64,000 bases of DNA from Gammaproteobacteria bacterium (GTDB lineage: Bacteria; Pseudomonadota; Gammaproteobacteria; Pseudomonadales; Azotimanducaceae), in contig JAPPGK010000107.1 in NCBI GenBank assembly GCA_028821405.1, forward strand, positions 116,667-180,666, written 5' to 3'. Below, one piece after another: positions 1-8,130 of the stretch; positions within the stretch are counted from its first letter, which is position 1, and each line of letters starts with the position of its first letter. The notes beneath the pieces are model-generated. The model worked only from the letters and a program-made list of their open reading frames with translations, did no database searches and was not told the DNA's origin. Both the position numbers and the translations under genes were made by a program.

Positions 1-2
1 GC

Positions 3-284
3 AGCGGAACCTTGCGCCAATCGGTCTACCCCTGCAACCGCCTTTTCTGCCGGTACGGCTCGGATCCTTCGGCAGAGGCGTACATCACGGTGAACCAGAC
101 CGGGTCGACCGCCAAACGAGGCGCGTCGTTCTACTTTGCAGGGCATTGCGTCGGTCTGCCGATGATCTACTGGGGCATGGTGCCGTTGATCGTCATCCGG
201 CTAGTCAGACTCGCGATCATCTTTGGCTGGCAGGGACTCGCGACTTGGCTCCCGGCGCAGGCGTACGAATTCCGGTGGGCGTAA
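3..284 (+). CDS. Possible 3' end of a gene entering from the left edge
   Basis: An open frame runs from the window edge to a TAA at 282-284 with no in-frame stop. Third codon positions are mostly G or C, as in the real genes here. The C-terminal half is hydrophobic, with a stretch of Ile, Val, Leu and Trp residues that could span a membrane. I recognise no family. The fragment is too short to exclude chance, because long spurious frames are common in GC-rich DNA. Bases 285-410 hold nothing I can support. Confidence 0.25.
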   Translation, partial: SGTLRQSVYPCNRLFCRYGSDPSAEAYITVNQTGSTAKRGASFYFAGHCVGLPMIYWGMVPLIVIRLVRLAIIFGWQGLATWLPAQAYEFRWA

Positions 285-410
285 GGCCCCAACGTCCAAC
301 TCGTCAACGAGTTGATCGAGCTTCAGTGGGTCGACCCCCTTTCGGAACCCCCGCCGGGCAGACCTGACCTTGAACGGGGATTGATCGGCAAGCGGGTCGC
401 TACACATTCG

Positions 411-1760
411 CTAAGTACCCCTCCAGTCGTTGGCCCGGGATTGTACGGTCCAGGTTCCGTCGCCGCCGTACTCGGCGATATCCGACAACGCTACGGCGGG
501 CGTTCCGCCGGTGCCGCGGGGCATGCCGCCGGTCGGCAGCAGCGGCAGGTTGTACTTCTCCCACCAGGCGGGTTCGTCCACGATGTCGCCTGCCACCGGG
601 TGCCGGCCCAGGTTCCATTCCCGAAACATGTCGTCGAAGGGTTCCGAACGCGCGAGCACGAATTCGTTGGAATCCATGATCCACTGGTTGGTGACCTCCC
701 GGTGGCCGTCTGCCGGGTCGTCTTCGGACTCCTCGGAGAAGCGGAACACGCCGTCCATGTCGCAGTTGATCCGGGGTCCGCCGTTCTTGCCGGCTGCGGT
801 CCAGCGCATGTGGCTGCGCTCGCGCACCTTGTTGAAGTCCTGCACCGCCGCCATGCGAATCCGATCGGTCTCGTGGATGCCAGCGGAGTGCACGATCCAG
901 CCGTGGCAGAAGATAACATCACCGGCTTTACCCGTTAATTCAAGAGGTTGGACATTTGTTTTGATGTGGTCAATCACCTCGGCCGACTGTTCCGTCGCCA
1001 CCCAGTTGAGGGCTTGGGCGGACGTCGGATAGAGCAGCTGTGGCGAGGTCGGATAGATCGTGAATCCGCCCGAGTTGGGCGGCACGTCCTCCAGGTAGGT
1101 GACCGCCGACAGCTCCGTCATGCTCTGATCCATGTGCGGACCGAGTCTCGACGCGGGTGCCTCGGGATCTCGCGGAAACACCGCGTAGATGCCGCGGTTG
1201 CGTCGAGGCCGTTTGACGGGGCCGCCTAGCAGGGCTTCCAGCATGTAGAGCATGCGCGGATGCGCGGAGGTGGCGGCAACGAACGCCGGGTCGTGGCCGA
1301 TGCCGTGCCAACGCCAGACGTCGTTGCTCCTGTCCCGCGTCAGCTTGTACGGGAGACGTCCAACGCGTTCGCCGACGGTTGCGCCGGGACGCTCGTCCTC
1401 CGGCGACGGCCAGGCGCCGGCGCCCATCCAGTTGTCGGCGAGGCCCCAGCGGTTATCCGTGGGCCAGTGTTCGCCGGGAGCGCTCCAACCACCTTGATCC
1501 CGTGACAGGCCGGCGGCGGTCACCGGCGGCTGGCGCCACCAGAGATCGATGAACGGTTTGAATGTGCTCCTCGGAATCAGCCCGCGCTTGACGACGAATC
1601 CCTGGGTCTTGAACTGCTCGATCTCGGCGCGACTCAAACCCAATCGGTCGGCACCGGGCGGGTCGAGGTCGGGCGTGATCGGCACCGGCCGCAGCGCGGG
1701 TGGCGACTTGGTCGACAGAGCCATCTCCGGATCTTTCGGCGGCGGTGCCTGTTCGACCAT
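411..1760 (-). CDS. Phytanoyl-CoA dioxygenase (PhyH) family protein
   Basis: Predicted Fe(II)/2-oxoglutarate-dependent oxygenase of 449 residues. The facial triad is visible as H209-x-D211 and a distal H291, and R300 is placed to bind 2-oxoglutarate. The N-terminal part, with a GFVVKRGLI segment near residues 54-62, is typical of PhyH proteins. The frame stays open far upstream inside the P450 gene. The ATG at 1760 is chosen because GGAGG lies 5 bases before it and the protein then begins just after the P450 stop, 14 bases away. It is the last gene of the minus-strand operon that starts near 6038. The family hydroxylates diverse substrates including lipids, terpenoids and alkaloids, so the substrate cannot be read from sequence. 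The pairing with a P450 suggests successive oxidations of one compound. Confidence 0.9.
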   Translation of the reverse strand: MVEQAPPPKDPEMALSTKSPPALRPVPITPDLDPPGADRLGLSRAEIEQFKTQGFVVKRGLIPRSTFKPFIDLWWRQPPVTAAGLSRDQGGWSAPGEHWPTDNRWGLADNWMGAGAWPSPEDERPGATVGERVGRLPYKLTRDRSNDVWRWHGIGHDPAFVAATSAHPRMLYMLEALLGGPVKRPRRNRGIYAVFPRDPEAPASRLGPHMDQSMTELSAVTYLEDVPPNSGGFTIYPTSPQLLYPTSAQALNWVATEQSAEVIDHIKTNVQPLELTGKAGDVIFCHGWIVHSAGIHETDRIRMAAVQDFNKVRERSHMRWTAAGKNGGPRINCDMDGVFRFSEESEDDPADGHREVTNQWIMDSNEFVLARSEPFDDMFREWNLGRHPVAGDIVDEPAWWEKYNLPLLPTGGMPRGTGGTPAVALSDIAEYGGDGTWTVQSRANDWRGT

Positions 1761-1774
1761 CGGAACCTCCCCGT

Positions 1775-3034
1775 CTACTTCATCCGATAGCGGATGGGCA
1801 GGCTTTTGAGACCGCCGACGAAGGTGGACCGGGTGTACGCGGGCTCGCCGTTCAATTCGAGGTGGTCGACGCGATCGAGCAGTTCCCGATACAGCGCCGC
1901 CAACTCCATCCTCGCCAAGTGCTGGCCAAGGCAGACGTGGGGTCCGTAGCCGAACGCCAGGTGGTTGGCGCGTCGGTCCACGCGGAAGGAGAACGGTTCT
2001 TCGAACACGGCCTCGTCGCGGTTCGCGGATACGTACCAGAGCGCGCAGGCCTGGCCCTTGGCTACGTCGACGTCGCCGACGCGGCAATCGTCCGTGGCCG
2101 TGCGCATGAACTGCCGGACCGGGGTTACCCAACGGATGATCTCGTCGATCGCGGATCCCATGTAGCGATCCGGATTTCCACCCAGCTTGGCCAACTCCAC
2201 GGGATTCTCGATGAGCGCCAGCAGTCCGCCGGCCGCCGAGGAACTCGTGGTGTCGTGGCCGGCGGTGGCGATGATGATGTAGTAGCCGTTGGTTTCGAGT
2301 TCGGGCACGGGCTCGCCGTCGATGCGGGCGTTCGCGATCAGGCTCGCGACGTCGTCCGTCGGCTCGGCGCGGCGGTCGGCAGTCAAAGCGCGGAAGTACG
2401 CCTCGAAGTCCGCCACGACGTCCATCAGCGACTCGGGTTCGAAGGAGCGTTGGACATCCGGATCGGCGCTTCCGAAGAGCTCCTGGGTCAGCTTCAGCAT
2501 CTGCGGCTCGTCCTCGTCGGGAACGCCGAGGATCGACATGATCACCCGCAGCGGGTACCACATCGCCACATCCTTGACGAAGTCGCACTCGCCGCCGAGA
2601 TCCGCCAGGCGGTTCACGTACTGCGTGGCCAACTCCTTGATCCGGCCCTCGAGCCTCTTCAGGTTGGATCCCATGAACCAGCGTTGGGTGAGCGCTCGAT
2701 AACGCGTGTGGTCCGGATCGTCCATGGTCACCAGCGAACGGACGAGGTGGCGTCGTCCGGCGAGGTAGCGTGTCATGGCCTCCAGGATCTTCCCGGAGAG
2801 GATGGGCCGCGGATCGTTGATGAACAGCTTCTTGTCGCTCTCGATGGCCTTGATGTCGGCATGCCGCGTGACCGAGAAGAACGGATCGAAACCGTTGGGG
2901 GACATCCATCGAACGGGGTCGTTGTCGCGCAGCCAGGCGAACTGGGCGTGTACCCAGGCTTCGTCCGCCCAGCGCTTCGTATCGACGAGGGCGTCGTCGA
3001 GTTCTCTCGATTCGGTGACGACGTCAAGCGTCAT
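1775..3034 (-). CDS. Cytochrome P450
   Basis: Soluble bacterial-type cytochrome P450 monooxygenase, 419 residues, about the usual length for class I P450s. The oxygen-activation motif AGHDTT is at residues 258-263, the ExxR pair is E298/R301, and the heme-ligand loop FGYGPHVCLG spans 361-370 with Cys368 as thiolate ligand. There is no N-terminal membrane anchor. The ATG has a strong GGAGG 6 bases upstream and overlaps the end of the preceding PhyH gene by 11 bases, so translation is probably coupled. No ferredoxin or reductase lies next to it. The rubredoxin at 20023 is a possible but unproven electron carrier. The layout of motifs resembles terpene- and sterol-oxidising bacterial P450s, which is only a weak hint about substrate. 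Confidence 0.95.
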   Translation of the reverse strand: MTLDVVTESRELDDALVDTKRWADEAWVHAQFAWLRDNDPVRWMSPNGFDPFFSVTRHADIKAIESDKKLFINDPRPILSGKILEAMTRYLAGRRHLVRSLVTMDDPDHTRYRALTQRWFMGSNLKRLEGRIKELATQYVNRLADLGGECDFVKDVAMWYPLRVIMSILGVPDEDEPQMLKLTQELFGSADPDVQRSFEPESLMDVVADFEAYFRALTADRRAEPTDDVASLIANARIDGEPVPELETNGYYIIIATAGHDTTSSSAAGGLLALIENPVELAKLGGNPDRYMGSAIDEIIRWVTPVRQFMRTATDDCRVGDVDVAKGQACALWYVSANRDEAVFEEPFSFRVDRRANHLAFGYGPHVCLGQHLARMELAALYRELLDRVDHLELNGEPAYTRSTFVGGLKSLPIRYRMK

Positions 3035-4415
3035 GGGGCACCTCCATTGGCGGTAGCCGGCCGGATCCGTAATCGGGGCTGACAGGAAACGTGAGCCGTA
3101 CCGGGTATCGGCCTCCTTGTTTGGCGCGCTCCCGCTCGACGGTCTCCTGCATGCCGTCCCACTCCGACCACATGTCGCATAGGTGATCGATGGTCATCTG
3201 GTACGGGTTGTAGCTGTCGTAGTCGAACTCGACCGCCGACGCGTCCGCAAGGCGGTCGTTCTGGTCGCGGGTTCCGTGAAGCCAACGCGGATCCCCCTCG
3301 TAGGGATTGTTGGCACGAAACCGGCGCACCCGGAAGAAGGCACCGTACCGCGTGTGGCGGGAATGGTTGGCGGTGCCGGCGTGGGGCAGGCCGTGCAGGG
3401 CGACGAACGCGTCGCCCTCTTCGAGCACCACCGGCGTGATCCAGGTATAGGGTTTGCCGCGACTGTCGCGCCAACCTTCGATGTCGACGAAACCGCCGTG
3501 GCGGGCCTGCGGCGGCTGCAGCAGCGGGGCGGGCATTCCCATCCTTGGGGTGCCGTTTGCCACGGATGCGGGGTCCACGCGCGGCCAGCCCGGACCCTCG
3601 TAGCCTATGGGGCCACCGGCGTCGCGCTGCATCCGGAAGAACTGCTCCATGTCGTGGTGGAAGCCACGTCGCACACCGGTTTGCCCGCAGCCCGCCTGGG
3701 TCTGATCACTGAACGCGATCCCTACGAACGCCGTGAAGGTCCCGAGCGTAAGCGTTCGCTCCGGATCCATGTAGAACGGCGTCCCCATCGGGTTCTGGAC
3801 AGTGTGGTCGAGGTGACTCATGTAGCGGTGCATCGCCTCCGGGTCGTGCGGATCCTTGCCGAGCGCCACGATGTCGTCGACGCTCTGGGGGTAGTACTGC
3901 GGCGGCGGGGCCATCATGCCGTCGATATGACCCATCTCGCCCTGGTCGCCGCCAACGAATCCGCTGTCGTCGGCGCCGGGCGTGTTGTGGGCATCGCAGG
4001 CGATGATCGGCGAGAACGGCCCGATGAGCTCCCTCAAGGCACCCCCTAACCGGCTGCCCTCGAACATGTTCACGAACCCCTGCTGGCACGCCGGCGTGGT
4101 CGCGAAGAACTGGAACCCCCGCTGGAAGTCGGTGGTGCCGCCGCTGGCACGCAAACCCTCTACCCGCTCGCGCGCGTCGCGGGTCAATTCCAGGGGCACC
4201 GCCTGTTTGATGACCAGGAATCCATCGCGGTAGAACCGGGTCTTCTGCGCCTCGGTGATTTCGAGTCTGGGGCCGGTAGGCGAGGGCAGTGGTTTCGCAT
4301 TGATTCCGGCGCGGACCTCCGGGAAGTGCTCGTAGTTCGGCGGCGGGCCGTTCGTCGCCATCTCCCAACTTGCGGTTGCCGCGCCGGCGTGGTTTGTCTC
4401 GACGTTTTGGTTCAT
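3024..4415 (-). CDS. Phytanoyl-CoA dioxygenase (PhyH)-like protein
   Basis: Predicted non-heme iron 2-oxoglutarate oxygenase of 463 residues, longer than the common PhyH size of about 300. The N-terminal FYRDGFLVIKQAV segment near residues 61-73 is a PhyH signature. H163-I-D165 is the best candidate for the metal pair, and H345 with R356 for the distal His and 2-oxoglutarate Arg. A second His pair at residues 253-254 makes the ligand assignment less certain. Residues 165-300 contain a long insertion relative to small PhyH enzymes. The gene follows the DUF5990 gene by 16 bases and runs into the P450 gene with an 11-base overlap, so it belongs to one operon with them. Its substrate is unknown. 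Confidence 0.85.
   Translation of the reverse strand: MNQNVETNHAGAATASWEMATNGPPPNYEHFPEVRAGINAKPLPSPTGPRLEITEAQKTRFYRDGFLVIKQAVPLELTRDARERVEGLRASGGTTDFQRGFQFFATTPACQQGFVNMFEGSRLGGALRELIGPFSPIIACDAHNTPGADDSGFVGGDQGEMGHIDGMMAPPPQYYPQSVDDIVALGKDPHDPEAMHRYMSHLDHTVQNPMGTPFYMDPERTLTLGTFTAFVGIAFSDQTQAGCGQTGVRRGFHHDMEQFFRMQRDAGGPIGYEGPGWPRVDPASVANGTPRMGMPAPLLQPPQARHGGFVDIEGWRDSRGKPYTWITPVVLEEGDAFVALHGLPHAGTANHSRHTRYGAFFRVRRFRANNPYEGDPRWLHGTRDQNDRLADASAVEFDYDSYNPYQMTIDHLCDMWSEWDGMQETVERERAKQGGRYPVRLTFPVSPDYGSGRLPPMEVPHDA
3041..3045 (-). promoter_or_regulatory. Strong ribosome binding site of the P450 gene
   Basis: The minus strand reads GGAGG, six bases before the ATG at 3034, and lies inside the 3' end of the upstream PhyH gene. 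It fixes the P450 start and allows re-initiation after the PhyH stop. Confidence 0.7.
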
Positions 4416-4431
4416 GGGTGTCTCTGCCTCG

Positions 4432-4887
4432 TCAATCTATGACGACTACCCATCCATCGTCCAGCAAAGGAACCGACGCGAACACAGGTCTCCCATCCGG
4501 GCGGGAAGCCGCGTAGCGGGCGAAGAGGCAGGCTTGGCCGGCCGCTGCGGATTCGACACTTGCCCAGTCGATTCCCGCCAAGGGCACCTTGACGCGCCCG
4601 GACCAGTGCGGAGCCGCCCCCTCGATGCATTCCCCAACGCAGACATAGAAGAATCGCGCGCCACCCGGTCCCTGAACGAACGGGCCGAAGAAATCGGGCT
4701 CGGATCCGGTCTTGGCCTTGCGGACCGTGACGTCTAGATCGAATACGACCGGATCGTCGTCGCCTTCAAGAACTTCCTCGTAGTCGAGGCGCTCGCTCCT
4801 TGAACCTTTGCCGCGCTGCAGGCAGAAAGCGTAGCCCTCGGGAGGATCGACCAGTTCGATTCGAAGCGCTAGGGCGACGTCGGTCAC
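4432..4887 (-). CDS. DUF5990 family protein
   Basis: A 151-residue protein that I recognise as DUF5990 from the N-terminal block RIELVDPPEGYAFCLQRGKG, the central DFFGPFVQGPGGARFFYVCVG and the late KVPLAGIDWA. The function of the family is not known. It starts with GTG at 4887, and the GTG overlaps the TGA of the tautomerase gene by four bases, so the two are translationally coupled. The PhyH gene follows 16 bases downstream. No signal peptide or membrane segment is visible, so the protein is probably cytoplasmic. Confidence 0.85.
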   Translation of the reverse strand: MTDVALALRIELVDPPEGYAFCLQRGKGSRSERLDYEEVLEGDDDPVVFDLDVTVRKAKTGSEPDFFGPFVQGPGGARFFYVCVGECIEGAAPHWSGRVKVPLAGIDWASVESAAAGQACLFARYAASRPDGRPVFASVPLLDDGWVVVID

Positions 4888-5243
4888 GCCAATTCTCCAC
4901 CGAAACCGATCCGGCCCTCGGCCGGTGGCGCATATAGCACGTGCACGTTCTCGCGTCGTCGGTTGAGGGTTCGGGCGACGATCTCGGCAACGGCCGCCAT
5001 CTCCCGACGACGTTCGGCTCTATCCGGTAGTCTAAGCCTCTGAACGTTCACGAAAGTTGGTCGATACTCACCGGCGGCAACCTGATTCTCGGCGTATCCA
5101 GCCGGGTCGGTCGAACGCAGCTTGACCCAGGTGCCGCCCGGCTCGCTGCCGAACAGATCCCCCAGCTCATCCACAAGGGCTTGAAGTTGGCCCCGGCCTT
5201 CCTCGGGATCACCGGCCACGAGTTCGATGTCGACTATCGGCAT
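4884..5243 (-). CDS. Tautomerase superfamily protein (4-oxalocrotonate tautomerase-like)
   Basis: The start is placed at the internal ATG at 5243, not the upstream TTG at 5258, because the protein then begins MPIVDIEL. Removal of Met would expose the catalytic amino-terminal proline of the tautomerase superfamily. The C-terminus, EGRIGFGGELA, closely resembles the end of 4-oxalocrotonate tautomerase. At 119 residues it is about twice the 62-residue canonical subunit, so it may be a fused or extended beta-alpha-beta version. The central region around residues 40-75 is not recognisable as a second 4-OT unit. It likely isomerises or tautomerises an unsaturated keto acid. It is part of the P450/PhyH operon, where it could act on a degradation product. 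Confidence 0.75.
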   Translation of the reverse strand: MPIVDIELVAGDPEEGRGQLQALVDELGDLFGSEPGGTWVKLRSTDPAGYAENQVAAGEYRPTFVNVQRLRLPDRAERRREMAAVAEIVARTLNRRRENVHVLYAPPAEGRIGFGGELA

Positions 5244-5258
5244 TTCCTGTGGTTCCAA

Positions 5259-6038
5259 TCACCGGATCTCGATCTGCACTTCGGTGATGTGCTGCTGTGT
5301 CTGGTGGTCGAAGGCATGGTAGAGCTCGCGGTAGAGGCGTTGGGTGTAGACGAGGCCCTTCTCCTCGGCGCGTTCCTCCCAGCGAAGCTTTTGCCAGCCG
5401 CTGTTGGGCTCGTGCGGGAAGGGACCCTCGTAGATCAGGCTCGCGAACGTCATCGCCGGGTAGCGCTTGAGCTCGAATCCGCTCGCCGGGTCGATCTCGG
5501 TACCGTCTTCCACGACGACGCCGACGTCGAACACCATGGGTCCCTGGGCACTGTCGATCCAGTTGTAGAGGTAGACCTCGGTCGGCGTGTCGTCCCTTGG
5601 TTTCACGTCGGCGGTTCTCACGAAGTTCCACAGGTTCGCGGTGTCCATGTAGGGAAGCATCTCTTCGCCGAGGTTGATCGGTTGTCCACTGGACTGGACG
5701 AGGAAAGTGGTTGCCGGGTACTCCTTGACACCGACATCGTAGATCGCAAAATGCTCGCCCTGTTCAACGGGTTCGAGCAGGCCGCCGCGAACCGCGGAGA
5801 CGATGCGAGCCGTTTCCATGCCGCTCGTTTGCACGGCGCCGGTGTCCGGTTGTTCGCAACCCGCCAGCAAGGCGAATACCGTCGCGACGAGACCGTACGC
5901 TCGACCCGTGTGGTCGCCCGCTCGGCGCTTGTGGCTGCCTGTGCCGCCCAACCGATGCGGTTCTGCGCGGGATGATGGGGGAGGGCGCGCGCGCCGAGCG
6001 CGATGGCCTCGCCGCAACGATGTTGGGGAACCTGTCAT
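5259..6038 (-). CDS. GyrI-like effector-binding domain lipoprotein
   Basis: First gene of the minus-strand operon. The C-terminal part, about residues 75-259, looks like a GyrI-like small-molecule binding domain of the SOUL/AraC effector-binding type, with two similar halves including FELKRYPAMTFASLIYEGPF. Just before it the sequence reads VFALLAGC, a lipobox with Cys near residue 61, so the mature protein would be lipid-anchored on the outer side of the inner membrane. The ATG at 6038 gives an unusually long Arg-rich leader. A TTG at 5951 would give a normal signal peptide and may be the true start. GyrI-like domains are usually cytoplasmic, so an exported version is uncommon. It could sense or carry the operon's substrate. 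Confidence 0.7.
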   Translation of the reverse strand: MTGSPTSLRRGHRARRARPPPSSRAEPHRLGGTGSHKRRAGDHTGRAYGLVATVFALLAGCEQPDTGAVQTSGMETARIVSAVRGGLLEPVEQGEHFAIYDVGVKEYPATTFLVQSSGQPINLGEEMLPYMDTANLWNFVRTADVKPRDDTPTEVYLYNWIDSAQGPMVFDVGVVVEDGTEIDPASGFELKRYPAMTFASLIYEGPFPHEPNSGWQKLRWEERAEEKGLVYTQRLYRELYHAFDHQTQQHITEVQIEIR

Positions 6039-6118
6039 GGTTGATAGGTTGACAGATGCGACCGTATTGCGCGACGTTGGGGCTCAGTCTTGCGGCCTGA
6101 TGCCCTTCCCATCGCACG

Positions 6119-7000
6119 ATGCGCCCCGAACCAGCCCCGACGAACACCACCGAGCAGCGCGTCGATCTCGTGCTGGCCCGAGTGCTCTCAAAGGCGGCCA
6201 GCGTGCCGCCGAGACTCGCGGATGCCATGCGCTATGCGGTTCTCGGCGGCGGCAAGCGCATCCGCCCGCGATTGGTCTATGCCTCGGGGCGGCTGGCGGG
6301 CGCGCCGATCGAGGTGCTGGACCACGCTGCCGCGGCTGTCGAGCTGATCCACGCCTACTCGCTCATCCACGACGACCTGCCGGCAATGGACGACGACGAC
6401 CTCCGCCGGGGTCGCCCCACGGTCCACGTGGCGTTCGACGAGGCCACGGCGATACTCGCTGGCGATGCCCTGCAAGCGCTCGCGTTCGAGTCGGCATGCG
6501 CCGACGGCGTCGAGGCTGCCGTTTCCTTGCGGTGGGTTCGGCTCCTCGCCCGGGCCGCAGGCGCCGGCGGCATGGTCGGCGGCCAGGTCCTCGATCTCGA
6601 GGGCGAGACCCGGCGTTTGAGTGCCGACGAACTTGAACAATTACATCGCAAGAAGACCGGCGCCCTGTTGCACGCTTCGGTGGCCATGGGTGCCGCGGCA
6701 GGGAACTTGCCGGGCGGGAAGGCCGACGCCCTTGATCGATTCGGCACGGAGATCGGTCTCGCGTTTCAGATCCACGACGACGTGCTCGACGCGACGATTG
6801 CGACCGAAGCCCTGGGCAAGCGCCAAGGTGCGGACGCTGACCGCGGCAAGTCGACCTATGTGACGGTCCTCGGGCTCGAAACCGCACGCAAGGAAGCCGA
6901 TCGCCGAATGGCCAGCGCGCTCGATGAGTTGGCGTGCTTCGGAACCGAGGCGGCCGAGCTTGTCGAACTCGCGAAGTTCATCGTTTCGCGGCGTCGGTAG
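6119..7000 (+). CDS. ispA: Short-chain polyprenyl diphosphate synthase (FPP/GGPP synthase)
   Basis: Trans-isoprenyl diphosphate synthase of 293 residues, the usual size of bacterial FPP synthases. It condenses IPP with allylic diphosphates in the cytoplasm. The first Asp-rich motif is HDDLPAMDDDD near residues 84-94. The second is HDDVLD at 219-224, followed by GADADRGKSTYVTVLG. The GGGKRIRPRL block near 43-52 binds IPP. The two extra residues in the first Asp-rich motif match the bacterial FPP synthase type, so farnesyl diphosphate is the likely product, although chain length cannot be proven. The next gene, 98 bases downstream, is a squalene/phytoene-type synthase that would use the product. 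The minus-strand genes on the other side of the island supply IPP and DMAPP through the mevalonate route. Confidence 0.93.
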   Translation: MRPEPAPTNTTEQRVDLVLARVLSKAASVPPRLADAMRYAVLGGGKRIRPRLVYASGRLAGAPIEVLDHAAAAVELIHAYSLIHDDLPAMDDDDLRRGRPTVHVAFDEATAILAGDALQALAFESACADGVEAAVSLRWVRLLARAAGAGGMVGGQVLDLEGETRRLSADELEQLHRKKTGALLHASVAMGAAAGNLPGGKADALDRFGTEIGLAFQIHDDVLDATIATEALGKRQGADADRGKSTYVTVLGLETARKEADRRMASALDELACFGTEAAELVELAKFIVSRRR

Positions 7001-7066
7001 CCTGCCAATTTCAAACTGAGACATCGCCAAGGGTTTGATTTCCCGACCGTAACCGGCCATGGTGAA

Positions 7067-7083
7067 GACCGGTGTGGTCTTTG
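7067..7083 (+). other. Small hairpin before the squalene/phytoene synthase gene
   Basis: AAGACC and GGTCTT form a perfect 6-base inverted repeat with a 5-base loop, and wobble pairs can extend it. It lies 16 bases before the ATG at 7099 and could affect translation or transcript stability. It may be chance. Confidence 0.25.
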
Positions 7084-7098
7084 CGTATAGGAACCCCG

Positions 7099-8130
7099 AT
7101 GGCTGCTATCGCGGATCCCTTGACGTACCAGTCCGAGGCTTTGCCGGGCGTCTCCCGGACCTTCGCGCTGACGATTCCCCAGCTTCCCGAGCCGCTGCGC
7201 CACGCTGTCGGCAACAACTACCTGCTGTGTCGAATCGCCGACACCGTCGAAGACGAACCCACGCTGTCCGTCGAAGAGAAGGGCATCTACCTCGATCGGT
7301 TCGTCGGCGTCGTCGAGGGGCGTTCATCCGCTCGGTCGTTCGCAAGGGACCTCCATCCACGGTTGTCCGAAGGCACGATCGAGGCGGAACGAAATCTCGT
7401 CGCCAATGTCGATACGGTCGTCGGCATCACCCACGACCTTCGGCCCGCGCAACGGCGCGCGATCGAGCGCTGCATCCGCATCATGGCGCCGGGAATGGCG
7501 GAGTTTCAGTCCGAGTTGACGGTGCGCGGGCTCCAGGACATGCGCCAACTGGACCGCTATTGCTACCATGTCGCCGGCGTGGTCGGCGAGACAATCACGG
7601 AACTGCTGTGCGACTACTCACCCGTCATAAGGGGTCGACGAGACCAGCTGTTCGGGTTGTCCCGTTCGTTCGGCCAGGGACTGCAGATGGTGAACATACT
7701 CAAGGACTTCTGGGAAGACCGGGAGCGCGGGGCTTGCTGGCTGCCGCGGGACGTATTCGCGGACGCGGGCGTGGACCTGTCCAAGGTCCGGGCGGGACAG
7801 ACCGGCGCTCGGTTCGTCTTCGCCTTGTGCCGGCTGATCGAAGTGGCGGTGCGGCACCTGAGTTCCGCCTACCGGTACACGATGCTGATTCCCGCCCGGG
7901 AAGCCGGCATCCGCCGTTTTCTGCTATGGGCTCTCGGCATGGCCGTGCAGACCCTTCGCCGGATCCGCGAGAATCCCACGTTCAGCGGCGGCGAGGAGGT
8001 CAAGATCTCGCGCAACGAGGTACGTGCCATCGTCTTGGCGACCAGTGCGCTCGTGCGTTCCGACCGGGCCCTGCGTTGGCTCTTCGAGAGCGCCATCGAT
8101 CGAATACCGCGTCCGGCCAGCGCCACGTGA
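7099..8130 (+). CDS. Squalene/phytoene synthase family protein
   Basis: Head-to-head prenyl synthase of 343 residues. It would condense two FPP to squalene (or two GGPP to phytoene) at the membrane face. The first Asp-rich motif is D48-TVED52 and the second is D203-FWED207. The YCYHVAGVVGE segment at 154-164 resembles the equivalent block of squalene synthases. I favour squalene synthase because of this block and because an FPP-type synthase precedes it, but phytoene or dehydrosqualene synthesis is possible. The ATG at 7099 has AGGAA just upstream. A GTG at 7072 would add nine residues. The stop overlaps the GTG of the TPR gene by four bases. No squalene epoxidase, squalene-hopene cyclase or phytoene desaturase is in the window. 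Confidence 0.9.
   Translation: MAAIADPLTYQSEALPGVSRTFALTIPQLPEPLRHAVGNNYLLCRIADTVEDEPTLSVEEKGIYLDRFVGVVEGRSSARSFARDLHPRLSEGTIEAERNLVANVDTVVGITHDLRPAQRRAIERCIRIMAPGMAEFQSELTVRGLQDMRQLDRYCYHVAGVVGETITELLCDYSPVIRGRRDQLFGLSRSFGQGLQMVNILKDFWEDRERGACWLPRDVFADAGVDLSKVRAGQTGARFVFALCRLIEVAVRHLSSAYRYTMLIPAREAGIRRFLLWALGMAVQTLRRIRENPTFSGGEEVKISRNEVRAIVLATSALVRSDRALRWLFESAIDRIPRPASAT

Noticed and set aside
411..2909. An 832-residue open frame spanning the first PhyH gene and most of the P450 gene
   Set aside because: Only its last 449 residues resemble a protein family. The upstream part is the antisense-frame shadow of the P450 gene, and a good ribosome site marks the start at 1760.
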